A DNA stretch of 37,296 nucleotides from Endotrypanum monterogeii (lineage: Eukaryota; Euglenozoa; Kinetoplastea; Trypanosomatida; Trypanosomatidae), in assembly GCA_000333855.2 (NCBI GenBank), contig CM007326.1, forward strand, positions 149,789-187,084, in the 5' to 3' direction. Below the pieces are notes generated by a model. It made no database searches. It worked only from the letters and a program-made list of their open reading frames with translations, and was not told the DNA's origin. The translations under genes and the position numbers were made by a program. Position 1 is the stretch's first letter; the number at the start of each line of letters is the position of its first letter. Shown here in pieces: positions 1 to 8,701 of this stretch.

Positions 1-185
1 TATATATATATATATATATATATATTTATTTATAAAGATTGATTTATCCCCCCCCCCCAGTCCACCGCCAACAGTGCACATTTTTTCCCTTCGCCTTGGC
101 TTTCGATTTTGATACGAAATGAATTCTGTTGCTGGCCATGGAGCAGCTGCTTTGAACCTCATCTGCCTATCTGCACGTATCGAGG
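1..185. other. 5' flank of the first reading frame: (TA)n, C-run and possible upstream ORF
   Basis: The window opens with a pure TA run (1-25), followed by AT-rich sequence and an 11-base C-run (48-58) ending in AG at 59-60, a plausible spliced-leader acceptor. The first ATG after it is at 119. It opens a 35-codon frame (119-226) that overlaps the start of the next frame at 186. That short frame is either an upstream ORF or the true N-terminus of a gene that has since shifted frame. Confidence 0.45.
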
Positions 186-1062
186 ATGCTATCCTCGTCC
201 CTCAGCACCTCTGGCGAGTTGAGTGATCTCGGAGCAAGCATTAGCAGCAGTGGTCGCTACACGTACTACTCCGAAGGATTCGGGTCCTGTAGCTCCCCAT
301 CGACAAGTACTGTACCTAAGGCAGGTGGATATACCTCAGACCTAGGGTCGTTGCCAACGAATGCATGCTCCGATGTTCTGGTAACATCGTCAGCGCACCT
401 AAGCCCTGTGGCCTTGCCTAACCGCACAGGAATCCGCACCGCTGCCTCCACAAGTAACGTCGTCGCTGCCAACTCTGCCCTAAGCTCCAGTGGCTTTGTT
501 CTCCGTGACTGCGGTGGGACGGGGATGGGGGTGACACTGAAGCGGCGAGTGGTCTCTGCAGCTACGGCAACTCTTGCTCCTAACACTTTGGGGGATGCTG
601 ACACCGACACTGTGAGGTCTCTACGTGCGTTGCTAGGTTGCGAGTCGTCTGCCCTCTCGAACACCCCAGTTGTCCGGTTGCGCGAGTCGGCCGCGGCGGT
701 CGCGCCTGTTGCTCACAGTGTCAGTGACATCTATTCGACGAGCGCTCGTCCATTCCCGGGGGTGGGTCCAGCGCGTTATTCCCGAGCGATGATGGACGTG
801 GATGTGGCGACGCACAGGAGCGCTAGGGAATGGTGGCTTCGATCTGTGGTTCTTTGATGTACCGGGCACCATCCTCACAGTCCCAGTAGCGTTACCGCCA
901 CGGCCTGAGGAGGTGGAACGGCGCTGCGAACAGGGCAGTGCGTCCTATCTGCGGCACCTCATGTTTGACAGGGAACCCAGCGCCGCCTCTATGCACCGCA
1001 GCTTCAGCGCTAGTGCTGCGGGTGGGGGCTACAGGAGAAGGCAGCGATCAAGGGGGGTCTGA
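186..1062 (+). pseudogene. Ser/Thr-rich protein, apparently frameshifted (hypothetical)
   Basis: No family is recognised. A 223-codon frame (186-857) rich in Ser, Thr, Ala and Gly is overlapped by an 86-codon frame (802-1062) in the next phase. The tail of the first frame looks like non-coding read-through. The second frame has balanced, protein-like composition (a LWFFDVPGTIL segment, then PRPEEVERR). A TGA at 790-792 closes the second phase, so the phase change must lie between about 793 and 857. No homopolymer longer than three bases occurs there, so a simple run-length sequencing error is not obvious. The 35-codon frame at 119-226 may add a third piece. Alternatives are two unrelated small genes, or spurious ORFs in a long untranslated region. 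Confidence 0.4.
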
Positions 1063-3276
1063 GGCGGGCGTCGCTACTGATGTGCCGCGTGCACGCAAGA
1101 TCGCTCGTCTGTTTTGTGGCTTCGTCTCTGCGTGTTGGAGTAGACGAGGAAACGGTGCCCTCGACGACAGCGCTGCGGTGCCGAAACCTCCGAACTACGC
1201 ACTGTGCAGTCATCACGTGCCAGTCGTAAATTTCCGCACAACGTGCGAGCCAATCAATCTGAAGGGGGAGGGGGAGGGGAAGCACCCACTACACGTTTCG
1301 GAGGGGTCGATTGGACTTCTGCCCATCGAGGCGATGAGGATGTCACGAGGGACACGAGGGGGTAGGCTCAAGGGGGTTGCCGAAGACGGAGCGCTAAGGG
1401 GGGGGGACCAAACTCTCCAATCGCCCCGACTTGAGCTGTTGAGAGACTTGGCAGGGCGGTGCCGTGTGCCTTCGCTGGTGATGGCAATCCCCCCTCCCCC
1501 TCTGCACCCCTGCACCCCGTGTTGTGTTTTTGTATGAGTGTAGCCAAGTTTTCTTGGAGCCAAAAATACAGAAAGTGAAGTGCACATCAGCACACAATGC
1601 GTGCAAAGAAGCGCACAAGGAGGGGGAAGGGTGGAGTGGTACATCAAGCCTGCCCGGTCCCCTGTAGGTGTTTTGTGTGTGCACCTGTGTGCGTGTGTAC
1701 GTGTGTTTTGAGCGGGCGTTTCGGCTCACGCGCGCTCACCATTTTCAAGAAGATAGATTTTTTTTTTTCATCGCTAGCGAAGGTTCAGACACGGGGCACG
1801 CCGACGTGCATGTTCCAGTGTCCACCCCCTTTTTTTAAAAATCTTTTTGCGTTCCTCAATTTCGTGCTTCGTTTCGTTTTGTGCATCATTTCTGCATTTT
1901 TTTTTTGCTGCTTTTACTTCGTTTACTGGGTGTTGAACGCTCGGATGTGTGTTGCTTCTGCACATCCTAACTGCTTTTTCTCACTTTTTCCGCGTGTTAT
2001 CGACTTGTCTTCGAACTTCTAATCCTTAAAACTTTTTTTTTTTTTAGGGGGGGGGTGAGTGCTCTCCTCTTTCTCTTCCCCCTGGTGTTCTCCCTGATCA
2101 ATTTTCCCCTTCTGCACTTACCGATTCACACATGCACGCACGCGCACACACATGCTTTTTAAATTATACGTCGTTCATACCCCTCCTCCACCTCTCTTGT
2201 CACCTACTTCCTCTTTTGTTCTCTCTTCTCCAACTCTCTTCTGTATGCTGCATGCTCGTGGTGGTTCGATGTTTTGTCAACGTTCAAATGTGAGAGAATG
2301 TCACCGGCTCCTACCCTTATCTCCATTCACTCGTCTCCAATGTGCTTTCGCAAGGGATTTTTTTTTTTTGGGAAAGGTGAGGTGTAGTACGATGAGCTTT
2401 GAGGCAAAATGGGTGGTGGTCGCAGTGATCTGATGTGGGGTGAGGAGGGTTCCTCTCGTGAACATACATTGTCGACTCGCGCTATCTTGTTGCGTCATCT
2501 CAGTCCCTGGTTTTCCATGAGTACCAGTCTGGCACTGTACAGACGCACTCGAGTATCGGTACCCTTCAAAGATCTTCTACACTTTGGCAACCAAAGGTGA
2601 TGTTCGTGGGTAGATGTGAGATACCGGACAGGGTGGAAGGAGGGGCATATGGGGATAGATGATGGTGTCAGCGCTGCCGAAGCGTGCATGCTCATCTATC
2701 GATGGAGAGGAAGGAGGGGGGGGGGGAGGGCTGTGTGGCTCCGCCTCGCGGATTCTTGCTGTCCACCTCCCTAAACGGGGGTAGTACACACATATGTACA
2801 AGTGGTTGTGTCTTCTCCTTCCCCTTCTCCTCCCCTCACTGCTGTAAATATTACGCACAGGTGTAGCTGTGATGCACATCATGCTTCTTCACACTTTCTT
2901 TCCCTGCTCTTTCGTTCACGTGCTGACGCTCTCATCCCTTCTGCTTTTTCCAATCACGACTGAGACCACCGAAATTGGTTTCACTGTGTGCGTGTGCGTC
3001 TGCTCAACCTTTCCCTCCTCCATCAACTCTCCTCCTTTTTTTTTCTTTTCTGGGTGCCTTGTCATTCACCGCCGCGGACATAACTCCCCATCACTCCTCA
3101 TGTGAGTGTTTCCTTCCCTCTCAGTGCTGTTGCCGTGCTTCTTGTCCAGCGCTACTATTTTTATTGTGTGGTTGTATGTGTTTGAGCCAGAAGGGCAGGC
3201 GGAGTGGTGCGAGCTTCTACTGTGCATTCCTGGTAGATTCGAGTGCCGTACGCGACGACTCAACACCCGCACTTGT

Positions 3277-3348
3277 GATCCCCCACTCCCCCACTCCCCC
3301 CCCTCCCCCCCCCTCCCCTCCTCTCTCTCTCTCTACATATATATATAG
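3277..3348 (+). promoter_or_regulatory. Predicted spliced-leader acceptor for the NAD kinase gene
   Basis: A C/CT tract (3277-3335) and a short AT run lead to the first AG at 3347-3348. No AG occurs between 3244 and 3346, which resembles an AG exclusion zone upstream of a trans-splice acceptor. Use of this site would give a 5' UTR of 76 nt that contains a small upstream ORF. Confidence 0.5.
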
Positions 3349-3352
3349 ATAT

Positions 3353-3415
3353 ATGTATATATATACCCTGTTCTCGCATTACATCGAAGGCAGAAGGACA
3401 GAGCGAAAGGTGTGA
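3353..3415 (+). promoter_or_regulatory. Upstream ORF (20 codons) before the NAD kinase start
   Basis: ATG at 3353 opens a 20-codon frame that ends with TGA at 3413-3415, nine bases before the main ATG at 3425. It lies inside the predicted mature 5' UTR if the acceptor at 3347-3348 is used. It would be expected to lower or condition translation of the kinase. Its peptide is partly encoded by the AT microsatellite. If a later AG (3388-3389 or 3392-3393) is the acceptor, this ORF is not in the mRNA. Confidence 0.4.
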
Positions 3416-3424
3416 ATCGTGAAG

Positions 3425-6400
3425 ATGCGTCGACTGTCAGTACTGCTGTGTACCAGTGGGGACCCGTATCATGTGCCGTCTCTCGCACGTGTTGCCCTGT
3501 TTCCCCTTCATCTGGATCCTCCTACGAAGCAGCATCGAGAGCTGTTTCGGCTGCTGCTTGGTGCACCAGATCTCACTTCTTCGTCGATAATATCGTCTTC
3601 AACCACATCGCAGGCTTTATCATTATCGTCAAGCATCGCCACTGCTGCCAAGACCGCAGCGGCTGAGACTCCGCTTTCTTCTTCTCAACAACTTTGCCCC
3701 GCTACGGGATCTTCAGCCGCTTCTGCGCTGCCTTTCCGCACAAAGGCGGCGGCTGCCGGCATTGCAGCGCGGGCACCAAACATGTTTGATCGTTCTCCCA
3801 GGGACGTGACGCCGTCTTCGTCGTCGTCCGGGTCCCCCTCTCAACCTTCTCGTGCTGAGGGAGATGAAGAATATAACTTTGTTTCCACAGACGCGTCAAC
3901 GACAGAGACGCCGACAGGGACCGCTCCTTCTTCCAGCACCTCCAGCTCGAATGACCTAGACTGCGTCTCCAGTGGGACCTCGTCGCCGTACTGGTATATG
4001 GAAGCATTCGCAACAAGCCTGCGCGAGGACAGCCAGCTGGCTCCATTCGATGACATCATTCTTATCCCCAACACACGGTACCCTGTTAGTTTGCGCCAAT
4101 CGACACATCTTGCTGCACTGGCGGTGCTTGCGACTCGCGGGTTGGCCCGCGTTCACGTTGACTTCACCGCGCTAGAGCACCCAGACGAATCGATGCCCAT
4201 TGTCTACGAACTTATCTGCCGCTACCCCAACAGCGTGCTCGTGCATTGGCTGCATGACGCATACGAAGTTCTCAACTGGAGTCACTTCGCAGATTTTAAG
4301 ACGACAGTGCCGATGCTTCTGTTGCAGACACAGAGTTACCCACCCAAGGCGCTGGATCGGCAGCGGCCAGTGGGTGACGTATCGCGACTGACGTCACGCC
4401 AATATCACTCACCCGTTGGGCACTACGTGCGCACTCCAGAGGAGGCGGACTTCTATCGGCGGGTTGAGCGGTTCATGTCAGCCGCGTCCAACCATCGCCA
4501 ACACAACCCGACACCGATGATGGTGGCAGCGTCGGACACCGTCGACCCGGAGCGCAGCATCGAGGGTCGCTACGAGAGCGCGTCGCTGGTGGATCGCGAG
4601 TCGGACTACTTCGATGACGTTCCCGACGTGCCGTCGCCGCGCCGCCAGCAGCACGAAGATGTGGTGGATAGTGGCACAAAGGCGTTGCAAGCACCGGAGC
4701 AGGTGAAGGTTCTGGTTCGCTCACCACTGCTGCGCGGTGGTGACACTACGACGCGGACGGCATCGACATCAGCTCCAGCCTCTACCGCGGCAAGCCGTGT
4801 AGCGGACCTAAAAGCCGGTCTCCCGCGGCGGGCATCCTCGTTGTTCGACGGGGGGGAGCCTGGGTTGAGTTACGCGAACTGTGTGAGAGGTCCCTGGTGG
4901 AACACACGTGGCGGTCGTGGCGACGACGAGGTTGAGGTGAGCCGTTCGTATTGGAGCTCTACCAGCAGCAGCTGGCTTGGCGGGGGCGCGGCATCATACG
5001 CCACTCTTCCCGATTGGGTAGATGATGAGGGGGTCACCATGGAAGACCGCGCGCGGGGAAGACCCCAGCGCAGACGCGGCGGCAACATCGATGACGCGGT
5101 CGCCACGGAGGAACCCCGTCGTGATTGTGATGTATCCGGGGCAGGCGACCATTCAGGCGAAAGCAAACAAGAGCTGCAGTCAGCGGACACAATTGTCTCC
5201 GATGACGGCTTCGTTCTTTCGGCGAACACTTCGACCAGCGAAATATCGAGGTCTAGCGACCCCCGAGCAGGGGCGGCTCAAGGCAGGGAGAACAAGTCGT
5301 CCGTCTCGGCCGAGGGGCTCTGTGGTATTGATTTTACCATGGGTGGCGTAGGGGCTGCGCTTGTCGTGCCGACTTCGCCTGAGGGACGGGAGGCCGCTGA
5401 CGAAGATACCCGTAAGCGCTTGCTGACACGAGAGATTGAGGAGGTGCGGACCGAGCTAAGGAGTATGCTAAGGCCAGCCAGCGATGTAGCGGCCACCTTC
5501 GCTTCGAGGACTGCCGGAGGTCGCACCACCACCGGCGCCACTGCCTCCGGTGCAGGCAACTCCTGCTCCTCCTCTGACGGAGCAGCTGCGGCCACATCAG
5601 ATGCGACGCAGGGCCGATCATTGGGAGCCCGCGCCCGCGCTGCTATCCGTCTGCTTGGCGTTGCAGGTTTTTATCACGAGCATGAGCCCACGCGTCGTCG
5701 TCACCGAACTGTACGTGAGCTAATCGAGGAGCTCTATCCGTCGCGTGTGCATGCTTCTGCGAGCGTTGCGAGTAGCGCGGGTGCCACAGCCGGGGCCACC
5801 GGGGCTGGTGTGGTGCACGAAAACGATCACCGCCGTGGGGGTGATTCCTCCGCTACTGGGTCATCGTTGTTCTCGTCGTCATCACACCTGAGATTGAGTC
5901 CCAGTGAAGGGCTGCAGGGCTCTGCAGCAGCGATGCGGTCGGAGTACAGCGAGATTAACGTAGATAACCATGAGAGCGGCAACGCCTTCAGCGATTTCTT
6001 GTCGCAAGACGCGCCGATGGTAGAGGTACACCCCGTTACACGGAGCACCGGCGCCGATGTGCGTCAGGCCCTGTGGGAGCAAGAAATACACCCCTCCTTC
6101 ATTTTGACCGATTGTGTGCAGCGCTACGTTGAGGGACACGGCCTTTATCGCGATCCCCGCAAGACAACGGCTGCGTCGCTCTACGGCAGCGTAGGCGTGG
6201 GCAACGACTACGGCAACGGCACTCGCAGCTGCAGTGGCAGCAATGGGGGCGCCTCTGGCCACGGCGGCGGCACTGCCGCGTCTGGGCAGATATGTGGCTC
6301 TGATCTAGGACTCCGCGAGTCAGCGATGGGAGGCGGCGGCGGTGGTACTGGGAACATGGGCGTCCGCCGGGTCGTCGCTCCACGTGACACGGCCACCCTA

Positions 6401-7192
6401 TGCTTTCCCAGTCTCATCCCTCGTCTGGAACTTCACTACGACTGCAACAATCTCCTAGCACGAGAACAGTACGAGAGGCTACGCATTTTCCAGTGCCAAG
6501 ATGGCGAGGAGCCGGACCTGATCGTGCCCATCGGCGGCGATGGGTACATGATGCATTGTATCCGAAAGAATTGGCGTCGCTTCATCCCGTTCTATGGCGT
6601 CAACGCCGGTCATGTTGGCTACCTACTGAACGACCGCTCCACTCTAGAGGAACTCTTCTCCTCGCCGCTGAAGCTGCACTTCACGACAATGCTGTACTGT
6701 CAAGCGGAGAAAGAGGGGGACACCGGCGAGAGGTTGCTGCTCTCGGAGCTTGCGTTCAATGATGCTTGGGTGGAGCGCTCGAGCGGGCAGACGGCATTGA
6801 TCCGAATTCTTGTCAATGGGCGCGAGCGCATTCGGCGGCTGCGCGGCGACGGCGTGCTCGTCTCCACAGCCGCCGGCAGCACAGCCTACAGCCAGGCTCT
6901 GGGTGCGTCCCCGGTACCGGTGGGTGCCCCGCTCATCCAAGTTGTCGGCAGCAATGTTGTGTCTCCTGCACAGTGGCGACCGGCGCATCTTGATCAAGAG
7001 GACCAGGTGGAGTTTGAGGTCATCGACAGCACGAAGCGTCCGTGCCGCTGCTACGTTGATTCTGTTGATGTTGGGAACGTGACACGTCTTCTCGTGCGAT
7101 CCAGTCGTGTTGCCGGTGTCACTCTGGCCTTCTCCAAGAGCTGCGATCTTCAGCACAAGCTGTATCAGATGCAGTTCCCAAAGACTCTCTGA
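3425..7192 (+). CDS. NAD kinase (ATP-NAD kinase family) with a ~980-residue N-terminal extension
   Basis: Predicted to phosphorylate NAD to NADP, using ATP. The catalytic domain occupies roughly residues 985-1250 of 1255. Visible family motifs are the GGDG nucleotide-binding/catalytic loop (1037-1040), NAGHVGYL (1060-1067), the FND pair (N1112-D1113) equivalent to the NE/D motif, and GDGVLV followed by STAAGSTAY (1147-1155), the most diagnostic NAD kinase signature. All look intact. Typical NAD kinases have 300-500 residues. Here the extension is mostly Ser/Ala/Gly-rich and disordered, but a non-repetitive block at about residues 200-350 looks folded and was not recognised. The open frame begins at a GTG; the first ATG, two codons later, was chosen. 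N-terminal residues MRRLSVLL could be a weak targeting signal, so location is uncertain. The family call is secure; the role of the extension is unknown. Confidence 0.92.
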   Translation: MRRLSVLLCTSGDPYHVPSLARVALFPLHLDPPTKQHRELFRLLLGAPDLTSSSIISSSTTSQALSLSSSIATAAKTAAAETPLSSSQQLCPATGSSAASALPFRTKAAAAGIAARAPNMFDRSPRDVTPSSSSSGSPSQPSRAEGDEEYNFVSTDASTTETPTGTAPSSSTSSSNDLDCVSSGTSSPYWYMEAFATSLREDSQLAPFDDIILIPNTRYPVSLRQSTHLAALAVLATRGLARVHVDFTALEHPDESMPIVYELICRYPNSVLVHWLHDAYEVLNWSHFADFKTTVPMLLLQTQSYPPKALDRQRPVGDVSRLTSRQYHSPVGHYVRTPEEADFYRRVERFMSAASNHRQHNPTPMMVAASDTVDPERSIEGRYESASLVDRESDYFDDVPDVPSPRRQQHEDVVDSGTKALQAPEQVKVLVRSPLLRGGDTTTRTASTSAPASTAASRVADLKAGLPRRASSLFDGGEPGLSYANCVRGPWWNTRGGRGDDEVEVSRSYWSSTSSSWLGGGAASYATLPDWVDDEGVTMEDRARGRPQRRRGGNIDDAVATEEPRRDCDVSGAGDHSGESKQELQSADTIVSDDGFVLSANTSTSEISRSSDPRAGAAQGRENKSSVSAEGLCGIDFTMGGVGAALVVPTSPEGREAADEDTRKRLLTREIEEVRTELRSMLRPASDVAATFASRTAGGRTTTGATASGAGNSCSSSDGAAAATSDATQGRSLGARARAAIRLLGVAGFYHEHEPTRRRHRTVRELIEELYPSRVHASASVASSAGATAGATGAGVVHENDHRRGGDSSATGSSLFSSSSHLRLSPSEGLQGSAAAMRSEYSEINVDNHESGNAFSDFLSQDAPMVEVHPVTRSTGADVRQALWEQEIHPSFILTDCVQRYVEGHGLYRDPRKTTAASLYGSVGVGNDYGNGTRSCSGSNGGASGHGGGTAASGQICGSDLGLRESAMGGGGGGTGNMGVRRVVAPRDTATLCFPSLIPRLELHYDCNNLLAREQYERLRIFQCQDGEEPDLIVPIGGDGYMMHCIRKNWRRFIPFYGVNAGHVGYLLNDRSTLEELFSSPLKLHFTTMLYCQAEKEGDTGERLLLSELAFNDAWVERSSGQTALIRILVNGRERIRRLRGDGVLVSTAAGSTAYSQALGASPVPVGAPLIQVVGSNVVSPAQWRPAHLDQEDQVEFEVIDSTKRPCRCYVDSVDVGNVTRLLVRSSRVAGVTLAFSKSCDLQHKLYQMQFPKTL

Positions 7193-7688
7193 AGGTGCCC
7201 AGGGCGCTTGGGGGGGGATTGGGAGGCTGTGCGGTGTGCTGCAGGACGGAAGGATATATTTATATATATGTAGGTTTTCTGACGACCCTTTTTCTTTCCT
7301 TTTCTTTCATGAAGGAGATAGGGAGGGGTGCAAACACTTTTTTTTTTTTTTGGGGGGGGGGGAATATGTGGGGTACTAACAAAGAGGCGTCATCGTCGAG
7401 CATTGTGTTTTGCTGATGCTTGCGTGCGCGTGTGTGTGTGCTTTGCTTGCCGTCTTCCTCTCTTTCTTCTACTTGGGCTGCCACCAAAACGGCCGAGGCC
7501 TCAGCATTCGGTGCACGCGACGCTACTCTTCTTGTTCACTTCTTTGGTGGGACCCTACCTCCCACCTCCCACCCGACCCGTAGGATCTTTTTTTTTTTAG
7601 TGCTGGGCAGGATGGCGATGGCGACCGGAGTTGTTGTTGTTGTTGGGTCCATTTTGTGAGCATCGAGGGTCACCGTGAATCTTTGCGG

Positions 7689-7689
<1 letters not shown>

Positions 7690-7724
<35 letters not shown>
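7690..7724 (+). repeat. (TA)n microsatellite
   Basis: About 17 TA units in perfect tandem. Confidence 0.9.
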
Positions 7725-7726
<2 letters not shown>

Positions 7727-8030
7727 CTGCTGCCTTCAACGTTATTTGTCAAGAACCAGAGAGGCACGCATTACAAAAGCATGTATAACGGCTGCGCAAG
7801 CGCATCCTTAAAAAAAAAAGTTTTCCTTCATGGTGAGTAGGATATTTCTCTTTCTATTATTCTCGCATGATACATGTTACAGTAGCGATCCAGGGCATGC
7901 TGCAAGCCTTAAGCAAATTTTTTTTTTACCCCCATGGGCAGCCACGTAGTGAAGGATGGATAGAGGATGCGAAGCTTATGCCATCATCCCACAGTCATTT
8001 TTACCGCCGCTTCTTGAGCTACGTATGTAC

Positions 8031-8032
<2 letters not shown>

Positions 8033-8070
<38 letters not shown>
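8033..8070 (+). repeat. (GT)n microsatellite
   Basis: 19 GT units in perfect tandem. Confidence 0.9.
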
Positions 8071-8074
<4 letters not shown>

Positions 8075-8627
8075 ACCTGAGTGAGAGTCGCGGTAGCACC
8101 ACACAGCCCAGTGTTCAATCCCTTCTTTTTCCTCAACACATCTTTTTTTTTCTTTTTTTGATCCCTTGAGCCACAGCTGTCCATGGCCACTGCTTGACAC
8201 ACGCATATATCTACACACAACGTGAATGAAATCCACCGTCGGATCATTTTCTTTATCACTATCTTGCTAGAGGGCTGTCGACGACGACGACGGCGATCGC
8301 AGGAAATCTATGCAACTCTCCTTTCCAAGCTTTCTCCTTCGCCTGTTTGACTACGAATTGGAGCGCATCCTCTCACCTCTCCTTCCCCCTCCCCCTCCCC
8401 CGCCAAGAGAATAAAAATAAAAAAAACTTGCATATATATATATATATACCACGCGCTCTGCGTGTGTGTCTACATACGAGAAAAGGAAGGTTGCAAGGTC
8501 AGATCTGCTCATTGCTGGTGTGCTCATCACGTAAGGTCTTAGAGACAGGCACGTGCGAGCCCATTTTTTTTTTTTTTGTGAAGCCGTGACTTGGTGTCTT
8601 GGACCAAAGGCGCGGCGGAAGAAGCAG

Positions 8628-8699
8628 GTATCGCCCCCCCCTCCCCCCACCGTTCCTCCCACCGTTTCTCACACATTTCCCCTTCCACACACGGGGGAG
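8628..8699 (+). promoter_or_regulatory. Predicted spliced-leader acceptor for the CAP-H gene
   Basis: A strongly C/T-rich tract (8632-8692) has no AG until 8698-8699, two bases before the ATG at 8702. An alternative acceptor is AG at 8582-8583 after the T14 run, which would give a UTR of about 118 nt with no upstream ATG. Confidence 0.45.
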
Positions 8700-8701
8700 A
8701 C

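Larger units (their letters stand above)
1063..3424. other. Spacer between the first frame and the NAD kinase gene
   Basis: About 2.4 kb with no credible gene. The first part (to about 1500) is GC-rich with G-rich runs (1259-1280, 1398-1408). It is followed by a TG-rich patch (1674-1706), several poly-T runs (about 1758, 1830, 1899, 2033-2045), a G9 run at 2047-2055, and a G-rich stretch near 2705-2728. From 3277 it becomes a long C/CT tract and then an AT-rich patch (3334-3366). The short ORFs here translate to low-complexity Phe, Cys or Pro and are not supported as genes. Confidence 0.6.
7193..8701. other. Spacer between the NAD kinase and CAP-H genes
   Basis: No credible gene. Contents in order are a T14 run joined directly to a G11 run (7338-7362), pyrimidine-rich sequence, a (TA)n array (7690-7724), (GT)19 (8033-8070), T-rich tracts near 8141-8160, CT-rich sequence from about 8330, a (TA)n array (8432-8448), T14 (8564-8577), and a C/CT-rich tract (8632-8692) next to the CAP-H start. 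Confidence 0.65.

Noticed and set aside
938..1537. 199-codon + frame after the first gene
   Set aside because: Opens at GTG, overlaps the better second-phase frame, and runs into G-rich and C-rich sequence with untranslated-region character.
1597..2022. 141-codon + frame with Phe- and Cys-rich translation
   Set aside because: Composition comes from poly-T and TG-rich spacer DNA; no domain-like features.
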